In this document: positions 15,569-24,462 of the stretch, piece by piece
Position numbering within the stretch: the first letter of the stretch is position 1
Layout: each line of letters starts with the position of its first letter
NCBI RefSeq assembly: GCF_004310865.1
Contig: NZ_SIXI01000008.1
Location: 62,001-126,000 of the forward strand
Reading direction: 5' to 3'
DNA: 64,000 nucleotides
DNA from: Aquabacterium lacunae
Lineage (GTDB): Bacteria; Pseudomonadota; Gammaproteobacteria; Burkholderiales; Burkholderiaceae_C
Notes under the pieces: generated by a model
What the model was told of the DNA's origin: nothing
Database searches by the model: none
The model's input: only the letters and a program-made list of their open reading frames with translations
Position numbers and translations under genes: made by a program

Positions 15569-15625
15569 TCCTTGGGCGGTGGGGGCCCAAGTCGGTGGCA
15601 CGCCCCTTGCAAAAGGGCATGCACC

Positions 15626-16102
15626 ATGTCTGCATTGCACGTTTCGCCCCCATCCTCTGCGGCCGCCATGCCGCCCGGCGGTGACTCGGCGTTGTGGCAG
15701 CGCCTCACGGACCGCGCGCTGCGATTCCGGCAAGAGTTGCCAGAGGCCAAGGTGCAGTGGTGCCTGGACGTTGCGCCTGGGCTGGTGGCCCCGGGCAGCG
15801 CCATGGCAGAGGCGGTGGCCAGCATCTTCGACCAGTTGCTGGACAACATCATGCGCCACGCCCGCCCCACCGAAGTGGCCCTGCGGGTGAGCGCTCACGC
15901 CAGCGACCTCACCCTGGTCGTCAAGGACAACGGTTGTGGCGCTCCGCCCAGCGCCTTTGACCGGTTCGATGCGCATGGTGTGTTCGACATGCGCGAGCGT
16001 GCCTCGCAGTTGGGCGGCTGGTTGCACATCGACAGCAAGCTCGGCGTGGGCACCCAGGTGATCCTGACCCTGCCGCTGTACCAAGCCCGGCGAGGGCCCT
16101 GA
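15626..16102 (+). CDS. Stand-alone HATPase_c (GHKL) domain protein
   Basis: A 158-residue protein with only an ATP-binding kinase-type domain. The N box is FDQLLDNIMRHARP, the G1 box is KDNGCGAP, and FDMRERASQLGGWLHI followed by GVGTQVILTLPL matches the C-terminal end of NarX/DegS-type sensor kinases. There is no dimerisation helix with a phospho-acceptor His and no sensor or membrane segment, so it cannot autophosphorylate in the usual way. It may be a remnant of a larger kinase or an anti-sigma/GHKL regulator. It follows the esterase by 57 bases. Confidence 0.7.
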   Translation: MSALHVSPPSSAAAMPPGGDSALWQRLTDRALRFRQELPEAKVQWCLDVAPGLVAPGSAMAEAVASIFDQLLDNIMRHARPTEVALRVSAHASDLTLVVKDNGCGAPPSAFDRFDAHGVFDMRERASQLGGWLHIDSKLGVGTQVILTLPLYQARRGP

Positions 16103-16214
16103 GAGTGGTCGGCACCGGCCCAGGTGTATCGGCTGGTTTCCAGATCAACCGGATCCGCCCGCTCTGGTTGCGTCTGCTTGCAGGCCCTTTGGCCGGCCGT
16201 GTCTCAATGCAGGC

Positions 16215-17738
16215 ATGAAGCACGTTCGCCAACCATTGTGGGCTGCTGCCGTGGCGTGCCTGGCCCTTTGGGGCTCACCGCTTGCCTGGGCTGCCACCTG
16301 GGAGATCCGGCCTGACTGTGCACCAGGTGCGCCGCGCTGTCTCAACCACCCTCAACGTCTGACCCAGTGGCAGTCGGTTGCGCCCGGTGACGAGGTGCTG
16401 ATCCACCCGTCGGGCACTGAGGCCGGGTGGGTGTCGCAGTTGGGTGGCGCCACCGTGCTGCACATCGAGAACGCGCAGGGCACCGCGCAGGCCCCCATCG
16501 TGGTGCGCGGTGTGGGCCTGCCCAAGCTGGTGCATGGTGCCAACCTGACACGTTCTGGCCATGTGGTGCTGCAGGACCTGGACATCACCGAGCAGCGCCG
16601 TGGACCGGATGGCAGCGGTCGTCCTGCACTCACCCTGCAGGGCGGTACGCGCCACGTCCAGATCTTCAACAGCCATGTTCACCACGCCACGGGGTCGGGT
16701 GTCCACGTGTCAGCCGATGCAGGGGCCTTCCTGCGGGTGGGGCCTGGCAACCGGATCACCCAGAACGGCCAGCATGGCGTGGCGGTGTCGGCCCCAGGCT
16801 TCGATCGTGCCCTGCCCGCGCCAGCGGTGTCTTCAGAAATCACCGGCAACCAGATCGTGGGCAACGGCCTGCACGGGGTCGAACTGTCAGGCTCGTATTG
16901 GCGTGTGTCGCAGAACCAGGTTCTTCAGAACGGTTGGTCGCAGGGTGGCACGTCGGGCATACACCTGTTCAGCCGCACCGACACACCGGGTGCCCTGGAC
17001 TGCGACCGCAACGAGGTCGTTTACAACACCGTGGCCCTTCAGATCGATCGCACTGCCTACGACGGCAATGGCCTGCAGGTCGACCACTTTTGCGACCACA
17101 ACATCCTGGCGTTCAATGTGGCCTGGCTCAATGACGGCGCGGGGCTCAGCGTGGTGGCGGCTCGCGGCAATGTGGTGGCGCACAACACCCTGGTGGCCAA
17201 TGCCCAGGACGTGAATCGGGCGAACTCGCCGGCCCTTCGGGCCGAGCTGATCCTGGCCAGCTGGCCGGATTTCTGCTGGAACCCTCATGTGGATGCGGCC
17301 AGCTGCCGCCTGCCCACAGGCCGTGCCAGCGACAACCTCGTCATCGGCAACCTGCTGCAGGCCACCCAGCCCGGTGTGCCGGCCGTGTGGGTCAATGACG
17401 ATGCCGCCGACCCGGTTCGCAACCGAAACAAGTTCGGGCCCAACCTCTTGGGCCATGTCGCGGGTGGGCCCCTGCTGAACTGGGCAGCGGCCCAGGCCAG
17501 CGACGCCCGCGGCGTCGATCTGCTCACACAGGGCAGCGCCGATGCGGGCGTGGCCCTGGCCGAGCATGTGGCATTTGTGGACGCGGCCAACCCGATGCCC
17601 CCGCGCCATGGCCTGCGCTTGCAGGCCATGCCCAGTCGCGTGGGGTGGGGGCCGTTGAGCAACCTGCCTGACGCGGCTGGTGTGTTGCCCGCCAAAGGCA
17701 TGTCGGGATGGGGCGCCTACTACTTCGCCCCGCGATGA
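16215..17738 (+). CDS. Exported right-handed beta-helix protein
   Basis: A 507-residue protein with a Sec signal peptide (LWAAAVACLALWGSPLAWA). From about residue 60 to 370 it shows repeated short beta strands with Asn ladders (NSHVHHATGSGVHVS, GNRITQNGQHGVAV, GNQIVGNGLHGVELS, HNTLVANAQ), the signature of parallel beta-helix polysaccharide lyases, hydrolases or epimerases. It has Cys pairs that may form disulfides in the periplasm. The substrate is unknown, and no polysaccharide cluster adjoins it. It is convergent with mltA, with 10 bases between stops. Confidence 0.8.
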   Translation: MKHVRQPLWAAAVACLALWGSPLAWAATWEIRPDCAPGAPRCLNHPQRLTQWQSVAPGDEVLIHPSGTEAGWVSQLGGATVLHIENAQGTAQAPIVVRGVGLPKLVHGANLTRSGHVVLQDLDITEQRRGPDGSGRPALTLQGGTRHVQIFNSHVHHATGSGVHVSADAGAFLRVGPGNRITQNGQHGVAVSAPGFDRALPAPAVSSEITGNQIVGNGLHGVELSGSYWRVSQNQVLQNGWSQGGTSGIHLFSRTDTPGALDCDRNEVVYNTVALQIDRTAYDGNGLQVDHFCDHNILAFNVAWLNDGAGLSVVAARGNVVAHNTLVANAQDVNRANSPALRAELILASWPDFCWNPHVDAASCRLPTGRASDNLVIGNLLQATQPGVPAVWVNDDAADPVRNRNKFGPNLLGHVAGGPLLNWAAAQASDARGVDLLTQGSADAGVALAEHVAFVDAANPMPPRHGLRLQAMPSRVGWGPLSNLPDAAGVLPAKGMSGWGAYYFAPR

Positions 17739-17748
17739 ATGTTGGCAC

Positions 17749-19080
17749 TTACTTCGGCCAAAGCACCCACATTTTCAGGCTTTGCTTGGTGCGCCCTGCC
17801 TGCAGCAGGGCCTCGTCGCCCCAGCCCCAGAAGTAGTCGGCGCGCACGGCGCCGATGATGGCCCCGCCCGTGTCCTGCGCCACCACCAGGCGCTGCAGCG
17901 GCCGCGGCGGCGGCGGTGTGGGTGCCCAGGCCTGCGGCTCGGTGCTGTCCACCCACACCAGGGTGCCGTAGGGCATGCTGTCTTTGTCGACCGCGATCGA
18001 GCGGCCCGGCGTCAGGGGCTGGCCCTGGGCGCCCAGCGGGCCCAGTTCGGGCTGGGTCAGGGGCTCTTCCCTGAAGAACACCACGCGCGGGTTGGCGCGC
18101 AGCATCTCGGCCACGCGGCCCGGGTTGGCGGCCGCCCAGGTCTTGATGGCCCCCCACGAGGCCTGCTCCAGCGGGAAGGCACCCTGGTCCACCAGCCAGC
18201 GGGCCACCGACTGGTAGGGCTGGTCGTTGTGGCCGGCAAAGGCCAGGCGCACCACGCGGGGCTGGCCCTGGCCGTTGGGCTCGTCCAGCACGCGCACCCG
18301 GGTCGAGCCCTGCACCTGCACCAGCAGGGCGTCCAGCGGGTCGGCCACGTACAGCAGCTCGCGCCCGGCCAGGGCGGCCTTGCCCTCGTCGGTGGTTTCC
18401 AGTGCCGCGCGGCTGAGGTGCGGTTTGCGCTGGCCCAGGTCGGCCGGCGGGCGGTGCAGCGGGGTCTGGAAGGCGCCCACGGGCTTGCGGCGCGCATCGA
18501 TCAGGGGTTCGAAGTAACCGGTCAGCAGGCCCGTGGCCTGGCCCTCGGCCGTCAGCACCTGCCAGGGCTGAAAGCTCGCTTCCAGCCACTGGCGCACCAG
18601 CGCGTGGCCCACGTCCTGCCCCCAGCTGATGCCGCGCTGGCGCACCGTGGCGCACAAGGCTTGCCATTCCGGCGTGGCCGGGGGGCGGGCACAACCGCGC
18701 CACAGCGCGGGCCAGACCTCGGCGGTGCGGTCTTGCTGCCAGCCAGGCACGTCGGCCCAGCGGCCTTGCACCCAGCGGGCCTTGCCGCGCTCCCAGGTGG
18801 GGCCGGTCGGAATCTCGACGATGGGCGCGGGCCCGGGCGTGGCCGTGCTGCCAGGCTGCGGCGCAGGCGCGGGTGGTGGCGAGTGCTTGAGCGACACGCT
18901 GCTGCAGGCGGCCAGCACGGCCAGGCTCAAGACGCCCAGGGCGTTCAGCGCGCGGCGCAGGAGCCTTGGCCCTGCCGGCCCAGGGGCGACAGTGGCCGAT
19001 CGGCCATGGCGGTGTTCTTGCGATGACAATGCGTGGGCGGCGGGCTGCGCCGCGCCAGGGAATGAACTGCGACCGATCAT
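17749..19080 (-). CDS. mltA: Membrane-bound lytic murein transglycosylase A
   Basis: A 443-residue protein (start ATG at 19080). A lipoprotein signal lies further in than usual: LGVLSLAVLAAC gives a lipobox Cys near residue 60, so an N-terminal extension precedes it or the true start is later. The MltA domain (GYFEPLIDARRKPVGAFQTPL) is followed by the 3D domain with SIAVDKDSMPYGTLVWVDS and VVAQDTGGAI..GAVRADYFWGWG, containing the catalytic Asp. It cleaves peptidoglycan to 1,6-anhydro muropeptides at the outer membrane. Its ATG overlaps, on the opposite strand, the ATG of a small membrane protein. Confidence 0.9.
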   Translation of the reverse strand: MIGRSSFPGAAQPAAHALSSQEHRHGRSATVAPGPAGPRLLRRALNALGVLSLAVLAACSSVSLKHSPPPAPAPQPGSTATPGPAPIVEIPTGPTWERGKARWVQGRWADVPGWQQDRTAEVWPALWRGCARPPATPEWQALCATVRQRGISWGQDVGHALVRQWLEASFQPWQVLTAEGQATGLLTGYFEPLIDARRKPVGAFQTPLHRPPADLGQRKPHLSRAALETTDEGKAALAGRELLYVADPLDALLVQVQGSTRVRVLDEPNGQGQPRVVRLAFAGHNDQPYQSVARWLVDQGAFPLEQASWGAIKTWAAANPGRVAEMLRANPRVVFFREEPLTQPELGPLGAQGQPLTPGRSIAVDKDSMPYGTLVWVDSTEPQAWAPTPPPPRPLQRLVVAQDTGGAIIGAVRADYFWGWGDEALLQAGRTKQSLKMWVLWPK

Positions 19081-19228
19081 GGGCCTGATTCTGCTTGAAG
19101 CCTTGGCGGCACTAGGCGTGCTGCTGTTTCTGGTGTGGTGGACGATGTTTTCTGGGCGCAAGGGCGGCGAGCCGCCGCCGCAGGAGGGGCAGGACGCCGA
19201 TCAGGCCGACGGGGGCAACAAGAACTGA
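19079..19228 (+). CDS. Small single-pass membrane protein
   Basis: A 49-residue ORF starting at ATG 19079: one hydrophobic helix (LILLEALAALGVLLFLVWW), then MFSGRKGGE and an acidic/Gln-rich tail. Its start codon overlaps the divergent mltA start, and its 3' end overlaps the end of the opposite-strand recombinase-like gene by 28 bases. The ribosome binding site is weak. The clean topology supports a real gene, but no family is assigned. Confidence 0.5.
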   Translation: MGLILLEALAALGVLLFLVWWTMFSGRKGGEPPPQEGQDADQADGGNKN

Positions 19229-21213
19229 CGCGGCTGGCGCAGCAGGCGCCGGCCCAGGGCGCGCAGCAGCCGGCCACGTTCGCTGACCTGCACCCCGCGC
19301 GAGCGCAGGGCCACGCGCAGCGCCAGCACGAAGCTCACGCCCACGTTCAGCAGCCCGGTCAGCGGGATGGCGGCCACGCACCACCAGAAGGCCGGCGCCT
19401 GCAGCGCCTGCAGCCCCAGCGTGCCCAGCGCCGCCGCAATCTGCCCGGTGCTCAGCGTCACGTGGCGCACTTCGATGGGCAGGCCGAAGAAGGTGGCCAG
19501 CGCGGGCACCACGCCCAGCATGAAGCCCAGCGACACATTGGCCGCCAGCCCGGAAATGTTCTCGCGCCACCAGGCGGCCCAGCGGGCGGCCCGGGCCACG
19601 CCCAGCCAGCGACGCGCGGCCGGGTTCCATTGCAGCGCGCTGTCCAGCCGGTGCCACACGAACCAGTTCTCCACCCAGCCTGCGACCAGGCTGGAGGCAA
19701 ACAGCAGCGTGCCCGTGAAGGCCGCAAAGGCCAGGGTGGGGCCCAGCAAGGTCAGGTCGTGCAGCACATGCTCGGCCTTGACCGTGCCGATCAAGCCGTG
19801 GCCGAGGGCCAGCTGCGCCAGGGCCTGCACCGCCAGCACCACCGGGATCACCACGGCCAGGTTGCCCACGATCCCCGCCATCTGCGAGCGCAGCAGGTGG
19901 GCCACTTCGTCCACGAAGCCCTGCACCTGCTCGTCGCTGAGCCGATCGTGGCGGTCCATCTGCGCCAGGCGGGCGGCCATGGCCGGGGCCGTCATGGCCG
20001 GTTGCTTGGTGGCCACCGTCCAGTGCAGCAGGTGGATCAGCACGAAGCTCAGGGCGTAGTTGGCGCCCGCGGCAAAGCCGGCCCAGAACACCGACAGGCC
20101 CATGGCACCCGCCACGAACTTCATGAAGGTGGTGCCCGCGATCACCAGGCCGCCACCGGCCGCACGGCGCAGCATGTCGAAGTAGGCCGCACGGTCGCGG
20201 GTGATGTAGTGCTCGCCGGTTTCGGCACTGCGCTCGGCCACCTGCCGCGCCAGCAAGGCGTAATGCTGGGTGAACAGGGCGCGCAGGCTGCGGCGCTGGC
20301 GGGTTTCAGCCAGCAGGCCCAGCACCAGTTCGCGCCCTTCGCGATGCGGTGTGGGCGACAGCAGCCAGGCCAGCAGCGCCTCCATGCGGCGGCACCGTGC
20401 GCTGATCTGGTCGATCTGGAACACCACGTCCACCGAAATGCCCCAGGCCTGCAGGTGCTCGTGCACACCCTTGGCGCGGGCCTCGCAGGCGTCGATCAGG
20501 GCGCGCAGGGCGTTCACCTGCTGCAGCACCTCGGGGCTGTGGGTGGGCTGGCCCGCCTCGATCAGCTCGCGCAGGTCTTGCGCGGTGCGGCCCAGTTGCG
20601 TGAAGCCTCGGCTGGCTTCCTGGCTGTTCAGGCCCAGGCGCACCCGCAGCTCGGGCGACAGCCCGGCCGACTGCACCTGCGTGGCCAGCAGCTCGATGGC
20701 GCTGGCCAGGGGTTCGCGCCAGTGGGGCGGCTCATCGCGTGCGTGCCAGGCCTCGGCCAGCAACTGTCCCAGCGCCTGCAAGGCATCGTCCCCCAGGGCC
20801 TGCAGCCAATGGCCATCGGGCCCCGGCTCGAACAGCAGCTCGAACAGGGTGCCCAGGTCGTCGGTGTCGGGGCTGGCCGGCAGGAGGCGGCGGCGCAGGC
20901 GCTCGCCCAGCTCGTTCATGAACGCCGCGCGCGGTGCAAAGCCGTGGTCGGCCAGCAGGCCTTCCAGGTGCAGGCCGTGCAGGGTGGCGTGCAGCAGCTG
21001 CACCACCTGGGCACGCAAGGCCGGTTGCGCCTCGAACTGGCGCAGCAGGTAGGCCCAGGCCGCGCCGCCGTCACCTCGCCGCGCCCATCGCAGCACCTCG
21101 ATCAGCCACAGGTGCCGCTCGGCGCGGCTGGCCTGAACCGGCACGTGCCAGAGCAGCGCGTCAATGCCGGGGTGGGGGGGAAGGTTCAGGAGGGCGGGTG
21201 CTGGGACGGTCAA
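19201..21213 (-). CDS. Gcr-family integral membrane protein (so-called site-specific recombinase)
   Basis: A 670-residue protein. The N-terminal 330 residues are helical and soluble (VLRWARRGDGG, LLFEPGPDGHWLQAL). The C-terminal half carries six or more membrane helices (GGLVIAGTTFMKFVAGAMGLSVFWAGFAAG, GTLLFASSLVAGWVENWFVWHRL, LGFMLGVVPALATFFGLP, HVTLSTGQIAAALGTLGL). This matches the SpecificRecomb family (PF10136), named after Neisseria Gcr, although no recombinase catalytic motif is visible and a membrane role is more likely. The only available start is TTG 21213 without a clear ribosome binding site, so the exact N-terminus is uncertain. Confidence 0.8.
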   Translation of the reverse strand: MTVPAPALLNLPPHPGIDALLWHVPVQASRAERHLWLIEVLRWARRGDGGAAWAYLLRQFEAQPALRAQVVQLLHATLHGLHLEGLLADHGFAPRAAFMNELGERLRRRLLPASPDTDDLGTLFELLFEPGPDGHWLQALGDDALQALGQLLAEAWHARDEPPHWREPLASAIELLATQVQSAGLSPELRVRLGLNSQEASRGFTQLGRTAQDLRELIEAGQPTHSPEVLQQVNALRALIDACEARAKGVHEHLQAWGISVDVVFQIDQISARCRRMEALLAWLLSPTPHREGRELVLGLLAETRQRRSLRALFTQHYALLARQVAERSAETGEHYITRDRAAYFDMLRRAAGGGLVIAGTTFMKFVAGAMGLSVFWAGFAAGANYALSFVLIHLLHWTVATKQPAMTAPAMAARLAQMDRHDRLSDEQVQGFVDEVAHLLRSQMAGIVGNLAVVIPVVLAVQALAQLALGHGLIGTVKAEHVLHDLTLLGPTLAFAAFTGTLLFASSLVAGWVENWFVWHRLDSALQWNPAARRWLGVARAARWAAWWRENISGLAANVSLGFMLGVVPALATFFGLPIEVRHVTLSTGQIAAALGTLGLQALQAPAFWWCVAAIPLTGLLNVGVSFVLALRVALRSRGVQVSERGRLLRALGRRLLRQPRQFLLPPSA

Positions 21214-21265
21214 AACGGAAGGGGGCCTTTCTCAAAGGGCGCCGAAGCAGGCGCCATGCGGGAAC

Positions 21266-21670
21266 TCAGTGCAGCGAATGCGCGCGGGCCAGCATGAACA
21301 CGGGGATCTCGGCGTCGAACCAGTGCGCGTCTTCGGTCATGCAGAAGTAGGTGCCTTGCATGTGGCCGTGCGGCGTGTTCAGGCGGGTCCAGCTGGTGTA
21401 TTCGAACTTCTGGCCCGGCGGGATCAGGGGCTGGTGGCCCACCACGGCCAGGCCGCGCACCTCTTCCACATGGCCGGTGGCGTCGGTGATGAGCCAGTGG
21501 CGCCCCACCACCTGCGCAGGCACGTTGCCCGTGTTCTCGATGGTCACGGTGTACGACCAGGCGTACTGGTGCTGGGAGGGGTCGCTTTGCTCCTCCAGAT
21601 AGGTCGGTTGCACCGTCACGGTCAGGTGCGCGCCGTGCGTGTTGCGGGTGGTTCGGGTGGGGCTGCTCAT
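21266..21670 (-). CDS. apaG: ApaG protein
   Basis: A 134-residue single-domain protein of the ApaG/DUF525 beta-sandwich family: YAWSYTVTIENTG, VVGRHWLITDATGHVEEVRG, VVGHQPLIPPGQKFEYTSW, TPHGHMQGTYFCM. Linked genetically to Co/Mg resistance in enterobacteria; biochemical role unclear. ATG 21670 gives the usual family length; the upstream in-frame start at 21715 adds an unlikely 15 residues. It lies upstream of the Gcr-like gene on the same strand. Confidence 0.95.
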   Translation of the reverse strand: MSSPTRTTRNTHGAHLTVTVQPTYLEEQSDPSQHQYAWSYTVTIENTGNVPAQVVGRHWLITDATGHVEEVRGLAVVGHQPLIPPGQKFEYTSWTRLNTPHGHMQGTYFCMTEDAHWFDAEIPVFMLARAHSLH

Positions 21671-21797
21671 GCGGGGCATTCTAGGCAAAGCCTGTTGCCC
21701 GAGTGTTTCCCGCAAGACCCTGCTGTCATGAAGGTGACCGACAATTCACAGAACCCGTGCAGGGTGTCATTCGAGTTGTTCCAGGGAGTTTCCACAG

Positions 21798-23558
21798 ATG
21801 GACCGTCGTCAATTTCTCGGCCTGAGCACCCTTGCCGGGGGCCTGGGTCTGGTCACCTGGCAGGCCCGTGCCGCCAGCTTCTTCAACCTCGCCCAGCCGC
21901 TGGACACCACCGGTCTGCGCACCGATTCGGCCCGGGTGTTCGACCTGTCGGTGTCTTCGGGTGACCCGAGCGAAACGGGTGTGATGCTGTGGACGCACAT
22001 CGCGCCCGAGGCCGTGCGCGCCGGTGAGCCTTTGTTCGTGCAGGTGGCGCTGGACGCCGCCTTCCAGACCGTGCTGGTGCAGGTGCAGGTGCCGGCCCAT
22101 GAGATCACGCCCGAGCGAGACCACACCGTCAAGCTCGACCTGCATGGCCAGCTGCCCGCCATGGCCAGCGGCGGGCCCTTCTTTTACCGATTCATCTACG
22201 ACCGCACCGTGAGCCGCACGGGCCGTTGCCGCACCCTCCCGCCGGCCAGCGCCTCGCTCAAGCGCCTGAAGTTCGGCCTGCTGACCTGCCAGGACTACAC
22301 CAACGGCTACTACGGCGCCCTGGCCCAGGTGGCGGCCGACGACAGCCTCGACTTCGTGCTGCACCTGGGCGATTTCATCTACGAAACCGCGGGCGACCCG
22401 CGCTTCCAGAGCCTGCCCTTTGCCGACCGCACCCTGGTGCTGCCGTCGGGCGGCCTGGTGGCCCTGAACCTGTCCGACTACCGCGCCATCTACCGCCACT
22501 ACCGGCGTGACCCCTTCCTGCAGGCCGTGCTGGAAAAGCACACCTTCATCCAGATCCCGGACGACCACGAAACCGCCAACGACTGTTACTGGGACACCAC
22601 CCGCGACACCCTGGGCGCCCCAGACCACCCTTACACCACCGACCCCGCCTACGGCAACAGCCCGGCCCTGCTCAAGCAGCTCAAGCTCGACTCGCAACGG
22701 GCGTGGAGCGAGTACGTGCCCGCCCGCGTGGCTTTCGATGCGCAGGCCACCCACCCGCACCAGGCCCTGGGCCCCGTGTACCGCCGCTTCCAGTTCGGGC
22801 AGTTCCTCGACCTGAACCTGATCGAAAACCGCACCTACCGCAACGCCCACCCCTGCGGTGAAGACGACTACTTCGGCCGCTACATCCCGATCGGCTGCAA
22901 CAAGGGCAACCTGGCCGGCCGCACCATGCTGGGCGCCACGCAGCTGAACTGGTTGCTTGAAGGCCTGACGCAGTCGAAGGCCACCTGGAAGCTCATGGGC
23001 AACCAGACCTTCTTCAGCCGCCTGTCGCTCAGCGGCCTGGCCCCCAGCCTCAGCACCTTCAACGTCGATGCCTGGGACGGCTTTGCCGCCGAGCGCGCCC
23101 TGATCACGGGCGCCCTGCGCGAGGCCAAGGTCAGCAACTTCGTGGTGGCCACGGGCGATCTGCACACCCACATGGCCAGCGAGATCAAGCACAGCTTCTC
23201 CGACATCAACCCGCTGAACGTCAGCAACCACGTGGGCGTGGAGTTCATGACCCCGGCGGTCTCGTCGTCCGCGCTGGGTGAGATGCTGCTGGCCAAGGCC
23301 GACGACACCACGCGCAAGCTCATCATCCAGGGGCTGGCCAGCCCGCTGCTGCAGCAGGCCAACCCGCACATCCGCTGTTTCAACAGCAGCAGCAACGGGT
23401 ACTCCACGCTCGAGTTCACCGACCGCTACACCGAGTGGGTGAGCTACACGGTCGACAAGGCCAGCAACAGCGCCCAGGCCAAGCGCCGTGCGCTGTACCG
23501 CCAGCGCAAGTACATTGACCTGCCCTGGCTGGTGCCGCAAAGCACGCTGGGCTGGTGA
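21798..23558 (+). CDS. phoD: PhoD-type alkaline phosphatase/phosphodiesterase
   Basis: A 586-residue protein with a Tat-like signal peptide (DRRQFLG then a weakly hydrophobic stretch, cleavage near QARA-AS). The N-terminal PhoD domain (FDLSVSSGDPSETGVMLWTHI) precedes the metallophosphatase core: LHLGDFIYETAG, IPDDHETANDCYWDT, LMGNQTFFS and VVATGDLHTHMA supply the Fe/Ca ligands. Expected to be exported folded to the periplasm and to release phosphate from phosphomono- or diesters. AGGGAG precedes the start. The upstream sequence CTGTCAT at 21723-21729 resembles half of a Pho box, but the second half is poor. Confidence 0.9.
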   Translation: MDRRQFLGLSTLAGGLGLVTWQARAASFFNLAQPLDTTGLRTDSARVFDLSVSSGDPSETGVMLWTHIAPEAVRAGEPLFVQVALDAAFQTVLVQVQVPAHEITPERDHTVKLDLHGQLPAMASGGPFFYRFIYDRTVSRTGRCRTLPPASASLKRLKFGLLTCQDYTNGYYGALAQVAADDSLDFVLHLGDFIYETAGDPRFQSLPFADRTLVLPSGGLVALNLSDYRAIYRHYRRDPFLQAVLEKHTFIQIPDDHETANDCYWDTTRDTLGAPDHPYTTDPAYGNSPALLKQLKLDSQRAWSEYVPARVAFDAQATHPHQALGPVYRRFQFGQFLDLNLIENRTYRNAHPCGEDDYFGRYIPIGCNKGNLAGRTMLGATQLNWLLEGLTQSKATWKLMGNQTFFSRLSLSGLAPSLSTFNVDAWDGFAAERALITGALREAKVSNFVVATGDLHTHMASEIKHSFSDINPLNVSNHVGVEFMTPAVSSSALGEMLLAKADDTTRKLIIQGLASPLLQQANPHIRCFNSSSNGYSTLEFTDRYTEWVSYTVDKASNSAQAKRRALYRQRKYIDLPWLVPQSTLGW

Positions 23559-23588
23559 GCCAGGGCCTGCACCGCGCAGGCCCGCAAC

Positions 23589-24392
23589 TCAGAACCGTCG
23601 GCCCACCGTCAGCAGGCCGGTGGTGCTGCCGGTCTCGCGCACCAGCGGGCTGCGGCGGGCGTCGCCTTGCAGCTCGGTGTGCGTGAGCCCGGCGCTGACG
23701 ATCCATTGCGGTGCCACGCTGTACACCAGCGTGGCGCTGGCCCGCACGTTCTGCAGCCCGGCGCCCGGGCGGTAGGTGGCCAGGCCGCTGGTGACCGACT
23801 GGGCCGCATCCACCCCGAAGTAAGCCTGCTGATGCGCCGCGTTGGCCCAGGTGGCCGCCAGTTGCGCGCCCAGGCGCCAGCTGGGGCTCAGAGGCCAGCC
23901 GGTGCTGGCGCCCACGTCCACCAGCAGCCCGTCGCGGTCGTTGCCGCTGCCGTAACGCAGCGCCGACAGCAGCGTCAGCCCGCGCACCGGGCTGGCATTG
24001 AAGAAGGCGCCCACCTGCGGGCGGGCCTCTACATCGCCCAGCCCCTTCAGCACCGCGCTGCGCTTTTCTTCGCGCCCGAAATCGGCCGTCAGGCGCAGGC
24101 CGTAGGCCATGTCCGCCTGTCTGGACGCGTTGTAGCCCACGCCGCTTTGCACCCCCGCGAACCAGCCATTGGCCCACTGGTACTCCAGGCTGGGCAGCAC
24201 CCGCTGGCGTGATTCGTCCGAGCCCGGGTAGGCGCGGCCCAGCAGCACCGCAGCACCCGCCACCCCACCGGCCTCGGTGCCCGGCGGCAGGCTGCGGCGG
24301 TAGAAATCAGACTGGGCCCAGGCAGGGGCAGCAGCGCACAGCAGGGCGGAAGCCATCCAGGGCATCCAGGCGCAGGAGCGACGCAGGTTCAT
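23589..24392 (-). CDS. MipA/OmpV-family outer membrane protein
   Basis: A 267-residue protein with a Sec signal peptide (MASALLCAAAPAWA) and a mature beta-barrel pattern of alternating strands that ends in a C-terminal Phe (GLLTVGRRF), typical of BAM-inserted outer membrane proteins. AVLLGRAYPGSDESRQRVLPSL, then YQWANGWFAG, match MipA/OmpV. MipA in E. coli is a scaffold for MltA; an mltA gene lies about 4.5 kb away but not in the same operon. A palindromic operator-like site lies 38 bases upstream. Confidence 0.85.
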   Translation of the reverse strand: MNLRRSCAWMPWMASALLCAAAPAWAQSDFYRRSLPPGTEAGGVAGAAVLLGRAYPGSDESRQRVLPSLEYQWANGWFAGVQSGVGYNASRQADMAYGLRLTADFGREEKRSAVLKGLGDVEARPQVGAFFNASPVRGLTLLSALRYGSGNDRDGLLVDVGASTGWPLSPSWRLGAQLAATWANAAHQQAYFGVDAAQSVTSGLATYRPGAGLQNVRASATLVYSVAPQWIVSAGLTHTELQGDARRSPLVRETGSTTGLLTVGRRF

Positions 24393-24429
24393 GGCAGAAA
24401 CCTTTCATTGATACTGTTCAGTTCATTGT

Positions 24430-24445
24430 GATACCAAATGGTATC
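24430..24445. promoter_or_regulatory. Palindromic operator candidate upstream of the mipA-like gene
   Basis: GATACCA (24430-24436), 2-base centre, TGGTATC (24439-24445) is a perfect inverted repeat. A further GATAC half-site lies at 24410-24414. It sits just upstream of the minus-strand mipA-like start at 24392, in the expected promoter region. The binding factor is unknown. Confidence 0.5.
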
Positions 24446-24462
24446 AATTGGGTGCCGGGCGC

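Noticed and set aside
19201-21213. Annotation as a mobile-element recombinase
   Set aside because: The Gcr-type protein is a multi-pass membrane protein without a recombinase active site or flanking repeats; the name is historical.
21715-21797. Pho box upstream of phoD
   Set aside because: Only the first half, CTGTCAT at 21723, matches; the second half at the expected spacing is poor.
17749-24392. Functional operon of mltA with the mipA-like gene
   Set aside because: They are 4.5 kb apart with several genes between; the shared family name does not show a link.
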